Assembly (NCBI GenBank): GCA_023807065.1
Contig: JAJJLU010000628.1
Coordinates: forward strand, 1-26,314
DNA length: 26,314 nucleotides
Direction: 5' to 3'
DNA from: Isotricha intestinalis
Taxonomy: Eukaryota; Ciliophora; Litostomatea; Vestibuliferida; Isotrichidae
The position numbers and the translations under genes are program-made. Within the stretch, counting starts at the first letter, position 1; each line of letters begins with the position of its first letter. The notes under the pieces were generated by a model. The model was not told the origin of the DNA, did no database searches, and worked only from the letters and a program-made list of their open reading frames with translations. Shown here piece by piece: positions 17,256 through 26,314 of the stretch.

Positions 17256-18590
17256 ATGTTAAACTTTTTTTTATTTTTTCCATTTATATCATCAAAACTT
17301 CTTTTTGTTCATTTACATTTCCGTCATGGGACAAGAGGTCCATGTGATCATTTAGATACAAACAATAAAGATCTTTTAGGAATACATTGGGAATCTTTGG
17401 GAGAATTACATTCAGTTGGAATAAGACAAAGTTATATATTAGGATATTTAAATCATTTAAAATATAAAAATTTTATAAATGAATATTTTGACCCAAGAGA
17501 AATTTATATAATTAGTACAGATTTCAATAGAACGATAAATTCTGCTTTATCATTTATGCATGGAATGTTTAATAAAGGTTTAATCTTAAAGAATAATCAA
17601 ATAAAAAATGCTGTTCCTCCTTTAAATTTATCTAATGAAACTTTAAATGAAATTATTAATTTAAGAAATTTTGCTTTGCCTAATCAAATTCAAACTTTTC
17701 CTATTCATATTTTTAATACACTTGACCATTTTACTTTATTATATGAATCAATTGGTGGATGTAAAGGTATTAAAAATATTAGAGAACAAATGAATTCTCA
17801 AAAATTCATTTATGATTTATCAATTAATTTTAATAAAACTTATGGAGAAAAATTATTAAAGTTTTTAAAAAAAGAAAATGAATTTAATTTATTTACAAAT
17901 TTTAATTATATTCTTGTATTTTGTGATCATTTTATTTCTGATAAAATAACAATGAAAGATATAAATAGAATAAATGAATTAAAAAATTATAATATAGATT
18001 TTAATGAATTTACAAAATCATGTAATAATATTTTACAGACTCAATTATTTAATGTTACTTTTGGAAATGAAATTATAATTAAAATGTCACAAAGTCCCTC
18101 AATGAGACAATTAATAAAATATTTTGAAGGAAGAATAAATTTAAATGAAAAAAATATTTCTAATTTATTAGATTATGATTATCCTAAATTTGTAATTTAT
18201 TCTGCACATGATTCTACAATAGCTGGGATTGAAAAATTTATGAATTTAGTTTTTGGTTCTAAATTAATCAATCCTGTACATTCTTCTAATTTATGTTTTG
18301 AATTACATTTTGAGAATAATAAATATATTGTTAAATATATTATTAATGATGAGATTACTGAAGAATTTGAATTTGATGTTTTTAAAAAAAAAATTGATAA
18401 ATATTTATGGAGTGATAAAGAAATAGAAGATTTTTGTCAATTTTCTTATAAAAAAGTTAAAGATGGAAGTTACTATTTATATTATGAAAATATATTATTT
18501 TATATTATCATTTTTTTGATTTTGGTTGTTTTCTCTTTAGGAATATTAATTCTTTATTTTAAGTCTAAGAATAATTATAAGAAGAAATAA
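17256..18590 (+). CDS. Membrane-anchored histidine acid phosphatase
   Basis: 444 residues, ATG at 17256, TAA. A short hydrophobic signal peptide (1-18) leads into the catalytic motif RHGTRGP (23-29), where His24 is the phosphate-accepting nucleophile and Arg23 and Arg27 bind phosphate. STDFNRTINSA (87-97) supplies the third family Arg (Arg92). SAHDST has His318-Asp319, the proton donor pair. Residues about 413-434 form one membrane span followed by a short basic tail, the type I layout of lysosomal acid phosphatase. Several Asn-X-Ser/Thr sites and cysteines agree with a lumenal domain. It probably hydrolyses phosphomonoesters in food vacuoles or lysosomes or at the cell surface (inferred). 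All catalytic residues are present and length is normal for the family. Confidence 0.93.
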   Translation: MLNFFLFFPFISSKLLFVHLHFRHGTRGPCDHLDTNNKDLLGIHWESLGELHSVGIRQSYILGYLNHLKYKNFINEYFDPREIYIISTDFNRTINSALSFMHGMFNKGLILKNNQIKNAVPPLNLSNETLNEIINLRNFALPNQIQTFPIHIFNTLDHFTLLYESIGGCKGIKNIREQMNSQKFIYDLSINFNKTYGEKLLKFLKKENEFNLFTNFNYILVFCDHFISDKITMKDINRINELKNYNIDFNEFTKSCNNILQTQLFNVTFGNEIIIKMSQSPSMRQLIKYFEGRINLNEKNISNLLDYDYPKFVIYSAHDSTIAGIEKFMNLVFGSKLINPVHSSNLCFELHFENNKYIVKYIINDEITEEFEFDVFKKKIDKYLWSDKEIEDFCQFSYKKVKDGSYYLYYENILFYIIIFLILVVFSLGILILYFKSKNNYKKK

Positions 18591-19414
18591 TTGTTCTAAA
18601 TTTTAAATAAAATATATTTTATTATTTAACTAAATATAATATATTGTATTATCAATTTTTTATATAAAAAAGTTTTAAATCCTATTAAAGTATAATTCTT
18701 AATATTTTTTATCAACTAAAAAAATAAACATAATTTTCAAATGTTTAAAATAATTTTTGTAAACAGCAAATCCAATAAAAATTTTTTATGATAAATTAAA
18801 TGATTTTTTCAAAATTCATTGAGGATAAATCATAGACTTTAAATTAATAAAATAACTTTTGATTGACTTAATTTGATCAATATAATAAAACAATATTAAA
18901 AGTGTATATGTTTGAAAAAGGAAAATTAATATGTAATTTCATTGCTAAAACCTATAAATTGCAAAAGTTAGGGTTTTGTTAATATTAATTATTGAAATGT
19001 TTACTAAGCATAAAAATATTTATCATTATTTAATTAAACTTAAATACTATTTTTAAGATATTTTTGCTTAATTATTGAAATTTTTTAACAATTTTTTTTT
19101 CTTTTATTCATTTATTTAATTTCATATTTTAGTTTATTACTAATTCTTTTTCTTTTTAAAATAATTACATTAATTCAAAAAATTATTTTTATGTTTAAAC
19201 AATTCAAAACATATTTTCAAAAATAAAAAAATTACCTTATTTTTGTTTTCAATTCAATTAATAAAAAATTAATTTTAAATATTTTTAATATACATATATT
19301 CTAATAATTACCATTAATTTCTTTTTTTATTTTAGTAAAAATTACATAAAAATATAAATCAAAAAGTAAAAAATATCCTAAAAAAAATAATAACATAAAT
19401 AAATTCAAAAAACT
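18591..19414. other. Convergent intergenic region, nothing recognised
   Basis: Spacer between the stops of the phosphatase gene (plus) and the FAM221-like gene (minus). Only an imperfect inverted motif near 18945-18985 (AAAACCTA ... TTAGGGTTTT) stands out, and it is too short to name. No frame of note on either strand. Confidence 0.5.
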
Positions 19415-20827
19415 TTATAAATCATCTTTGAGTAATTCTTCATACATTTTCCTAGTGAAAGGTTTAAATTCACTTCCAATTGGCATTCCTAATCTAATTC
19501 TTTCATCTTCAGTAGTAAATTGCATATAATGTTCTTCCCATTTTTTCTCACAAATTCCGCATAAAAATTCAGAGCTAAATTTTTTGCATTTACATAATTT
19601 AACTTTACATTTTTTCATATTATTTACTTCATGTTCTTCATTAGAATGACCACATAAACATTTTCCTTTCCAATTATTATAATTAAAATATTTTTTATAA
19701 GCTTCTTTATATAAATTAGTTTCTTCTGGTAATTTTGGAAAAAAAATAAATTCTTTACAAGAACATAAATTACATTTTGTATCATTTGATATTTTATTTA
19801 TTTTTTTATGGTCATTAAATGAATGAGAACAAAAACAATAATGTTTAGAACCTATTTTAAAACATTCAATTTCTTCATCTTTTTCATTTATATTTACCCA
19901 AGAAGAATAAATTCCATTTTGTATTGATTCTTCACCTGCTATTCTTTCTATTAATATTAAATTTTTTGTTCCTTCTGTCAAACAATTATTATTTTTTATT
20001 TTTGTTATTGTATTATTAAATTTTTCATGTCTATGTAATACTTGGTATTTTTTTTTTCTTTTTTCTTTATCTTTTATTAAACCTTCTTTAAATTTAATTA
20101 TTTCATTTCTTTTCTCTTCTTCTTCAATTTGTTTTTTACGCTTTTCAAAATATTTCTTTTTAGCTTCATTCACTAAATTTTTTTCTTCAATTGTTAAACC
20201 CATTGAATTAAAAGTATTTTCTTGTCCAGTTAAATAATATTCTTTTGATAATCTTGTTTCATTTTTTATTCTTTCACTTTCTATATTTCTATATATTTGT
20301 TTAAATTTATAATATTGATCATTATTATTGTCACTAGAATTTTCTTTTTCTTTTGGTTTCTGATTATACTCATTTTCTTCTATTATCATTTTTTTTTTTT
20401 CTGGTTTCATATATTTAGCAATTTTTCTTATTCTTCCTGAAAAAATATCATTTGAACTGAAATCTTTCAACACAAAACTTCTTATTCTTGATTTTTCAGA
20501 ATTTTCTTCATCTTGAATTTTTATCTTAAATTTTGATTCTTTATTATTATTATTATCTGTTTGATTAAATATATTTGAAGAACTTGAAGAAATTATTTTT
20601 TTATGTTTATTTGGTTTTTCTGGAGTTTTATCATTTGTCTCAATTGTATTTAATCTATCAATTTTAAATAAATTTAAATCAGGATTGTTTTTTCTTAATT
20701 CCATTATTTCTGATAAAGTATGTTTATGATTGGAAAAATTTTTTTTTGTTTCTTTTGGATTTGAATTTATTACTTGTTCATATTGAACTTCTTTTCTTTT
20801 AATATACATAAAGTTTATATGATTCAT
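19415..20827 (-). CDS. FAM221-family protein
   Basis: 470 residues, ATG at 20827, TAA at 19415. Residues 1-230 are polar and probably disordered; about 225-265 is a Lys/Glu-rich helix. Residues about 326-455 match the FAM221A/B cysteine-rich domain: CFCSHSFNDH (Cys331, Cys333), CNLCSCKEFIFFP (352-364), W-K-G-K-C-L-C-G-H with EEHE (386-400), CKVKLCKCKKFSSEFLCGIC (407-426), then WEEHYMQF and GMPIGSEFKPF. The paired Cys/His sites suggest metal binding. FAM221 proteins are conserved in organisms with motile cilia and their exact job is unsettled, so a ciliary role is an inference. The gene shares a 133-base upstream gap with the divergent coiled-coil gene at 20961. Confidence 0.88.
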   Translation of the reverse strand: MNHINFMYIKRKEVQYEQVINSNPKETKKNFSNHKHTLSEIMELRKNNPDLNLFKIDRLNTIETNDKTPEKPNKHKKIISSSSSNIFNQTDNNNNKESKFKIKIQDEENSEKSRIRSFVLKDFSSNDIFSGRIRKIAKYMKPEKKKMIIEENEYNQKPKEKENSSDNNNDQYYKFKQIYRNIESERIKNETRLSKEYYLTGQENTFNSMGLTIEEKNLVNEAKKKYFEKRKKQIEEEEKRNEIIKFKEGLIKDKEKRKKKYQVLHRHEKFNNTITKIKNNNCLTEGTKNLILIERIAGEESIQNGIYSSWVNINEKDEEIECFKIGSKHYCFCSHSFNDHKKINKISNDTKCNLCSCKEFIFFPKLPEETNLYKEAYKKYFNYNNWKGKCLCGHSNEEHEVNNMKKCKVKLCKCKKFSSEFLCGICEKKWEEHYMQFTTEDERIRLGMPIGSEFKPFTRKMYEELLKDDL

Positions 20828-20960
20828 TTTTTTTATAATTTAATTTCCTTTAAAAATAATTATGATTTATAAATATTCATAAAGCAAATAATGATTTTTT
20901 TGACTTTGATAATTTTTTTTATTACTCTTTAATATTTATTTTCCTTTAACAAAGTTAAAA
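20828..20960. promoter_or_regulatory. Bidirectional promoter region
   Basis: 133 bases between the divergent ATGs of the FAM221-like gene and the small coiled-coil gene. The short shared gap makes co-expression plausible. No named element is visible in the A+T-rich sequence. Confidence 0.45.
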
Positions 20961-21653
20961 ATGGAAAATTATCATAATAAATTAAATCAAACTAATATTA
21001 AATTGAAAATTAAAAATATTTCTGATTTACAATCTCAAAATATAAATTTAAAAGTTTTTCCAATTTTAAATATATATTCAAATTTAAATGGAAAAATATA
21101 TCTAAATACTAATATTAAAAAAACTTTTTCTTTAAATAACAAAAATTTAATAGAAAAATTATCAAAAGAAAATACATTATTAAGAAAAAGAATTGAAATT
21201 ATTGAGGAAGAAAATAAAAAATTAAAAGAAGAAAACAGATCATTAAGGGAAAAAAAGGAAGTAGAAGTATTAAATAATTCTTTAAATAATAATAACTATA
21301 ATACCATTGAAGAATTAAATAATACTGAAACATTGAATAATTGTTCAATAAAATTTAATAATAATTTACTAACAACAGCATCAAGGTATTATATAAATTT
21401 AAGAAAAGCAACTTTATTAAAAGATTTTACTAATTCTATCAATCATGAACGTGCATATACAATTTCTAATTCTATTGAATCTGCTAAAAATAATAATATT
21501 AAATTATTTAAAAAGTCAAGTTATTCTTTAAATAGAAATCAAATAAATATAACAAATTCTTTAGATAATGATTATGATATAAAATTTCAATTAAATAATA
21601 TTCAAAAGAGAATTAAGAAACTTTTACTCAAATATTCTAAATATGTAAAATAA
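20961..21653 (+). CDS. Small coiled-coil protein, unknown
   Basis: 230 residues, ATG at 20961, TAA. Residues about 61-104 form a strong coiled coil (LIEKLSKENTLLRKRIEIIE, then EENKKLKEENRSLREKKEVE) with leucines or isoleucines at heptad spacing. Flanks are Asn-rich, and the C-terminus is basic (IQKRIKKLLLKYSKYVK). No basic DNA-contact region of bZIP type precedes the zipper, so a transcription factor is unlikely; a dimeric structural or cilium-associated protein is a guess based on the divergent FAM221-like neighbour. No signal peptide or membrane span. Family not recognised. Confidence 0.75.
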   Translation: MENYHNKLNQTNIKLKIKNISDLQSQNINLKVFPILNIYSNLNGKIYLNTNIKKTFSLNNKNLIEKLSKENTLLRKRIEIIEEENKKLKEENRSLREKKEVEVLNNSLNNNNYNTIEELNNTETLNNCSIKFNNNLLTTASRYYINLRKATLLKDFTNSINHERAYTISNSIESAKNNNIKLFKKSSYSLNRNQINITNSLDNDYDIKFQLNNIQKRIKKLLLKYSKYVK

Positions 21654-22626
21654 AATTCATTGAAATTTATAAATATTCAAAAAAAAACATTAAATAATTA
21701 AATATTAAATTATTTAAAAAGAATTAAAATTATCTTTTAATCTCAGATACAATCAAGTAAAATATTATTTACTTAAATATATAATGGAAAGAATTTGTTT
21801 AAAACATACATCAAATAAATAATTAATATTATACTAGTTCAAATAATTTCAATTAGACAATTATATTTTAAAAGATAGGTGAATTACTTTAATATATATG
21901 TTAACAGATAAAAAAAATTAAAAATTTTTGTTTTAAATACAAATGTTTATTATACAAATTCGAAACTATTTCTGTTTTTCAAAATTTATAAAAAATAATT
22001 AATTAATTATAAACTATGAAATGCACAATAATTGATTTAAAAATCAATATTATTTATATATCAAATAATATTTATTACTTTTATTTATATATCTTTTAAT
22101 TTAAAAAATTATTTATTATCTTAGAATTAATATTTTGTTTAGTTTTTGTCCTAATTTTTTTAAAAATAATTTTAAATTTTAAATACAAACAAAAAAAATT
22201 AGTGAAATCCTCAAATTCATATCCTAATTATCATAATTTTTTGTGATATATTTATTTTTTATCAACAGGATTTTTAAATATTTTCACAAGGAGAATTATT
22301 TATCATTGTTTTCTTTGATTCTAAAAGTGTATATTATTTTATATTGAGATTCCATTTTTGCGGAATAAATTTTTTTTAGAAATTTTTTTTGATATTTCTT
22401 TGTTATATAAGATTTTAATTATATAATCTTTTTGTTAGATCATGTAATTTTATTTATATTTTTCATTTCTCTAATATTCCTTTTTACAATCTTTAATTTA
22501 ACATAGTTTTGATTTTCAGATTTAATATTCTTATATATTAAGTTTCTTTTTTGTAGAAAATTTATAATTTTTAATAAAAAATATTTTTTTAATTAAAAAG
22601 AACAATACATATAAATAAAAAAATAA
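21654..22626. other. Intergenic region, nothing recognised
   Basis: Nearly 1 kb of A+T-rich spacer between two plus-strand genes. A short palindrome (ATTGATTT-AA-AAATCAAT, about 22031-22048) is the only symmetric element seen and is too simple to interpret. No supported gene or RNA. The stretch from about 22250 to 22560 is T-rich and slightly less uniform and probably includes the promoter of the large kinase gene. Confidence 0.5.
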
Positions 22627-25203
22627 ATGAATAATATCGAAGCATTAGATGATATTATTGAAAATAAATTTTCTTTTAAGTCTCTTTTATCAACGCTAAA
22701 ACAATTTCTTGAAGTTGAATTTTGTTTTTTAGTAAATGCCCCATCATTAAATCCTTCAAAAATTCCAGATAATAGTTTTATAAATATTTCATCAATTGAA
22801 AATTATTTTACTTTTCCAAAAATTTTCTTAAAATGTGTTTTTAATGCTCTTGACATGAATAAAAAAAATAAATTAACTTTTGATCAATATGTGAATGGTT
22901 TTTTAAAGATATATACAGGTAATTTAGAAGAAAAATTACAATTTGTATTTAATATGTTTAACCTAAACAAAGACAAATTTATATATTATGAAGATGTGCA
23001 TTTAATATTAAATTATACAATGATTTATGATAATAAATCTCAATTAGATAAAATGAATTCTATTATCAATTCATTTTTTGGAAATAGAAAATTTATGGAT
23101 TATAATTTATTCTCTCAAAGAACATTCCAAAATAATTATGGGTTATTTATAATAGTTTTAGCTATAATATTTGAACATTCTAACTTTAATAAAGAATTTA
23201 CTTTTATTTTCGAAGAGTCATATGCATATAAAAAGCATAATACTACATCAACCATAAGAAAACAAAGAATAATAAATACAAATGTATCAAATACTTTAGT
23301 TTCAAATAATCCAACAATTGTTAAATATAATAACCAAAGTTTATATGCTAAAATGGGAACTTTAGGATTAAATAGTTCAAAAGGAAATCAACAATCAACA
23401 GCAATAAATTCCCATATTGAAGTTTCAGATTATATAAAAGCTAATTATTCTATTGATTTATATCCTTTATTATTTCCTTCTAATCTTAATCAAACTAATA
23501 ATATCCAATTGACAAATCATAATAATTATATTACAACAAGTAGTAATTACTTATATAATTATAATTTAAATTCTTTAAATTTTGATTTTAAAAGTTCTCA
23601 TTCCAGAAAAAAATCAAATGAATCTTTTGAATCACAAGAATTTGATGAAGATATAATGGAATTAATTAAATTTGAAACTGATTATTTAGATTTAAAATCT
23701 TGTTTATTATTTGAAGAAGCTGCAATGAATAAATTAAGAATTCCAATTGGTTCAGGTGAATTTATTTTAAAAAATGGAGTAATATTATCTAATCAAATTA
23801 AATCTCCTACAAAATCTAAATTTTCAAGTTCTCTTTTTCATTTTATTTCTCATAAAAATATACATGAAGATAAAACTCCAAAATTTAGTGCAAGTGGAGG
23901 AAATTCTCCTCTTCCTGAAAATTTAATTAATAATAATTATAAAAATATTAGTAATAATAATAGTAATAATAGAGGAAATAATTTCACTGAATTAATGAAA
24001 GGAACTCAAATTTCTCAAAATTTTTTTAATGATATTTTTGAAGAAGATGTTTATATTTTTAATAAAAATAGAAGTAAAATTAAACATTTTTCTCTTTTTA
24101 TGATTAAAGATTATATTCTTGTTTCAGGAAAAAAAAATGAAAAAGTTACAATTAAATACTTTATTCCTTTAAAAAATTGTTATATTGGAAGTAATAATGA
24201 AGTAATCAACTTTGAAGAAGTAAAATATTATCAATTAATATTAATAAGTACAATTCAATTTAGGAAAAGAAGATTTCAAATTTTTTTTGAAAAAAGAGGA
24301 GAAGTTAATAATATGACCAATTTAATTATAAAAGAAACTAATTATACAGTAATTAGTAATGATTATACTTTTATTAAAGATATTGGAAGAGGAACTTTTT
24401 CTCAATTAAAATTAATGAAACATAACAAAACAAATCTTTTATATGCTATTAAAAAAATAAATAAAAATGTATCTTCAATAGATGAATATAAGACATTAAA
24501 TTGGGAAAAAGATATAGTAAATTTTTTAATGAATTATTCATGTAAAAATATAATTAAATTTTACAAAATAATAGAAACAGTAGAACATTTATATATTATT
24601 CAAGAATATATTGAATCAGGAAGTTTATCCAATTTCATAAGAAAAAATAAAATTTGTTTACCTTCAAAAACAGTAAAAAAAATTGCAGAACAAGTAATAA
24701 ATGGAGTAAAAGAATTACATGAATATGGAATAATTCATAGAGATTTAAAATTAGAAAATATATTAATTGATTATTCAGATGAAAATAATTTTAAAATAAA
24801 ATTAATTGATTTTGGTCTTTCTGTTGTTTTAACTTCAAAAGCAAGAACAAATGAAAATTATGGAACTTTTATTTATTCATCTCCTGAAGTTTTATTAAAT
24901 TTACCTTATAATAATAAAATTGATTGTTGGAGTTTAGGAATAATTTTTTTTTATTTAGAATATACTTTTCTTCCTTTTAATATTATAGGAAATGAGAATG
25001 AAAATGAACAAGGAATTGCAAATAAGATTGTGATAAATGAATTAAAACTTCCTAAAAAAATTGAAGCTCTAAATAATGAAGAAGAACAAAATTCTAAAAA
25101 AATTATGGCTAAAATTATTACAGAGTGTTTAAATAAAAATTTAAATTCCAGAGTTAATATTTTTGATTTGGATAAAATTGTTAAAGGGGAAATTAAAAGT
25201 TAA
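22627..25203 (+). CDS. EF-hand / PH-domain / protein kinase (CDPK7-like layout)
   Basis: 858 residues, ATG at 22627, TAA. Two EF-hand-like loops sit at 76-87 (D-M-N-K-K-N-K-L) and 112-123 (N-L-N-K-D-K-F-I); both lack the usual Glu at position 12, so calcium binding is weak or lost. A Ser/Asn-rich linker follows. A PH-like domain (about 376-570) begins GSGEFILKNGVILSN and ends RRFQIFFEKRGEVNNMTNLI, interrupted by a long insert. The C-terminal Ser/Thr kinase has GRGTFS (587-592), Lys609, HRDLKLEN (704-711), DFG (728-730) and SPE (752-754 region), so it should be active. EF pair, PH, then kinase is the order of apicomplexan CDPK7, the reverse of plant-type CDPKs. Lipid-guided membrane recruitment of the kinase is likely (inferred). 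Confidence 0.9.
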   Translation: MNNIEALDDIIENKFSFKSLLSTLKQFLEVEFCFLVNAPSLNPSKIPDNSFINISSIENYFTFPKIFLKCVFNALDMNKKNKLTFDQYVNGFLKIYTGNLEEKLQFVFNMFNLNKDKFIYYEDVHLILNYTMIYDNKSQLDKMNSIINSFFGNRKFMDYNLFSQRTFQNNYGLFIIVLAIIFEHSNFNKEFTFIFEESYAYKKHNTTSTIRKQRIINTNVSNTLVSNNPTIVKYNNQSLYAKMGTLGLNSSKGNQQSTAINSHIEVSDYIKANYSIDLYPLLFPSNLNQTNNIQLTNHNNYITTSSNYLYNYNLNSLNFDFKSSHSRKKSNESFESQEFDEDIMELIKFETDYLDLKSCLLFEEAAMNKLRIPIGSGEFILKNGVILSNQIKSPTKSKFSSSLFHFISHKNIHEDKTPKFSASGGNSPLPENLINNNYKNISNNNSNNRGNNFTELMKGTQISQNFFNDIFEEDVYIFNKNRSKIKHFSLFMIKDYILVSGKKNEKVTIKYFIPLKNCYIGSNNEVINFEEVKYYQLILISTIQFRKRRFQIFFEKRGEVNNMTNLIIKETNYTVISNDYTFIKDIGRGTFSQLKLMKHNKTNLLYAIKKINKNVSSIDEYKTLNWEKDIVNFLMNYSCKNIIKFYKIIETVEHLYIIQEYIESGSLSNFIRKNKICLPSKTVKKIAEQVINGVKELHEYGIIHRDLKLENILIDYSDENNFKIKLIDFGLSVVLTSKARTNENYGTFIYSSPEVLLNLPYNNKIDCWSLGIIFFYLEYTFLPFNIIGNENENEQGIANKIVINELKLPKKIEALNNEEEQNSKKIMAKIITECLNKNLNSRVNIFDLDKIVKGEIKS

Positions 25204-25510
25204 CAAAGAAATAGTTTTTATAATTTATCAGTTAAGAATATATAGGAAATGTAATTCTAAAGATGTTATAATGTGAATATTTTGTTTTATTCAGTCTTCT
25301 AAAAATGCCTAATATTGTTTATAATTATTGTAATTAATGATTTAGGTAAATTATGATTGTAAAAAAATAAATTTTTAATTAAAAAAAGATATGTTTAAAA
25401 AATATAATAAATAATTAAACAAAAAATAATATTTTTCTAGTTTTAATGCTTCAAAATAATATTTAAATTTTTTTGGTTTATTACTTTTTACATTTTTTAT
25501 TTTAATAATT
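25204..25510. other. Intergenic region, nothing recognised
   Basis: 3' flank of the large kinase gene. A+T-rich, no gene or repeat seen. Confidence 0.5.
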
Positions 25511-25959
25511 TTAAATAAGAAAAAAAATATTTAAAGATATTTTATCTGTACATTCTGAATCTTCTAAATCAAAAGGATAAAAAAATATGTTAAATATTTT
25601 TCTTTGATTTATATTATTCATTATTATATAATTCAGTCTGAATGTTTTTAAATACTTTTGAATTAAAAACTTCTAATAAAAAATTGTTTAAAAAATATTT
25701 ATTTTGAAAAAAAATTATTATTTTTCACCTAATTAAAATTATAAATATCTTCAAAATAATCATAAATAATTTTTTCTGTATTTATTATTAATTTTAAATT
25801 TTTATGAAAATGTTAAATATGAATTACTTATTGAAACTTCTTTTTTATCTTTATTATATTCTAAAAAAATATTTTTATTGATTATTTCTTCATATTCTTT
25901 TATTGGGTTTTTTATTTTTAATATATTTTTTTAAATGTATCACAATCATATGATTTCAT
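25511..25959 (-). pseudogene. Frame-slipped coding relic, unknown
   Basis: From ATG at 25959 (MKSYDCDTFKK) coding-like pieces follow in order on the minus strand but in changing frames: NPIKEYEEIINKNIFLEYNK with DKKEVSISNSYLTF, then LKLIINTEKIIYDYFEDIYN, then YFLNNFLLEVFNSKVFKNIQ, then NINQRKIFNIFFYPFDLEDS ending ISLNIFFLI at TAA 25511. The pieces abut and have first-base G enrichment, so a single broken gene of about 150 residues is plausible. Breaks are near A/T runs, as in the relic at 2584-3098, so undercalled homopolymers are as likely as decay. No domain recognised. Confidence 0.4.
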
Positions 25960-25963
25960 TAAA

Positions 25964-26015
25964 CATGTCGTGGGTGAGGAGGTACCAACCTAATGGATGG
26001 GGTATACCCCTAGTC
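25964..26015. other. Isolated G+C-rich island with perfect palindrome
   Basis: 52 bases at about 54% G+C in a background near 12-15%. It contains the perfect palindrome GGGGTATACCCC (25999-26010) and a small hairpin AGGT-ACCA-ACCT (25984-25995). On the plus strand it also forms an ATG frame, MSWVRRYQPNGWGIPLVISI, ending at 26045; on the minus strand TRGIPHPLGWYLLTHDM is open. It does not look like a tRNA, 5S rRNA or U snRNA I can recognise. It could be a structured RNA piece, a conserved regulatory element, or foreign or chimeric DNA. Confidence 0.55.
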
Positions 26016-26168
26016 ATTTCAATATATTTTACAACAAAATTTTAAGATTTTAGATTTTTATAAATACTTTTCATTTTATTGTTTTTTTTGATTTATTTAT
26101 TAATTTTATTTATTTTATAATTATAACAATTTTCTACATCATGTAAATTAAATAAAAAAAATAAGTAA

Positions 26169-26314
26169 AGAATTTATAAAAATATTAAGTTTAATATATT
26201 TTATACTTTAGATTCTCAAAAAATTGAAAAATATAATAATAAAGAAATTTTTAAAAAAAAATTTATATAATTGAACAAATAAAAAATGTGATTGGAAATG
26301 AAGATAATAATTCA
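26169..26314 (+). CDS. Possible 5' part of a gene cut by the window edge
   Basis: An open plus-strand frame from 26169 reads FYTLDSQKIEKYNNKEIF and KKKFI, then stops at TAA 26268. In the next frame IEQIKNVIGNEDNNS runs off the end of the window. One missing T near 26268 would join them. The content (Gln, Glu, Asp, Gly codons) looks coding, but no start codon is evident and no family is recognised. Low confidence because of the frame slip and short length. Confidence 0.3.

Noticed and set aside
22031..22048. Palindrome ATTGATTT-AA-AAATCAAT as a terminator or binding site
   Set aside because: Short A/T palindromes are common by chance in sequence this A+T-rich.
502..25203. Use of a ciliate code with TAA/TAG as Gln for the whole window
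   Set aside because: Intact genes end at TAA or TAG at natural family ends (for example the dynein light chain and acid phosphatase), and Gln is written CAA throughout them.
25964..26015. tRNA, 5S rRNA or spliceosomal RNA at the G+C island
   Set aside because: No A-box/B-box tRNA pattern, no cloverleaf, and none of the core motifs of 5S, U1, U2, U5 or U6 RNA could be found.
1..26314. CRISPR arrays, insertion sequences, operons, ribosome binding sites
   Set aside because: The window is eukaryotic nuclear DNA; no regularly spaced repeats, transposase frames or terminal inverted repeats were seen.

Overview
The window looks like the left end of a ciliate macronuclear chromosome. It opens with a C-rich telomere built from CCCCAAT units, is far above 80% A+T, packs genes with short gaps on both strands, and has almost no introns. 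The one clear intron is 36 nt. Intact genes end at TAA (most), TAG (two) and TGA (one), and Trp is TGG, so the standard genetic code fits. Standard code, extreme A+T and a CCCCAAT telomere together point to a litostome ciliate, possibly a rumen trichostome. That taxon is an inference from memory of the group, not something the sequence proves.

Layout: telomere and short subtelomere (1-501). A minus-strand protein with two cyclic-nucleotide-binding folds (502-3098) follows, whose 5' fifth is broken by many small frame slips. Next come relics at 3188-3520, including a piece of BEACH domain. Two convergent genes with cysteine-rich C-terminal tails lie at 3855-4184 (+) and 4488-5471 (-), then a probably myristoylated protein (6180-6671, +). 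A divergent pair at 7172-8977 encodes a B-box/coiled-coil protein (-) and a Tctex-type dynein light chain (+). Two minus-strand proteins follow: a lysine-rich one (9178-10071) and a coiled-coil one with an intron directly after its ATG (10255-11625). A small secreted protein (12717-13169, -) sits between stretches that hold only decayed-looking frames.

The right half has an atypical protein kinase (15432-16520, +), a membrane-anchored histidine acid phosphatase (17256-18590, +), a divergent pair made of a FAM221-family protein (19415-20827, -) and a small coiled-coil protein (20961-21653, +), and a large EF-hand/PH/kinase protein (22627-25203, +). The last kilobase has no intact gene. It holds a frame-slipped coding relic, a compact 52-nt island of about 54% G+C containing a 12-nt perfect palindrome, and what may be the start of another gene at the edge.

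There is no operon or single pathway. The recognisable genes are a typical ciliate mix: cilium/dynein (Tctex light chain, FAM221), calcium and lipid signalling (EF-PH kinase), cyclic-nucleotide-type folds, lipid-anchored small proteins, and lysosomal or secretory enzymes. The clearest oddities are the two frame-slipped zones (about 2584-3520 and 25511-26314), the BEACH relic, the G+C island, the kinase with HFD/DFS motifs, and the intron after a single-codon first exon.
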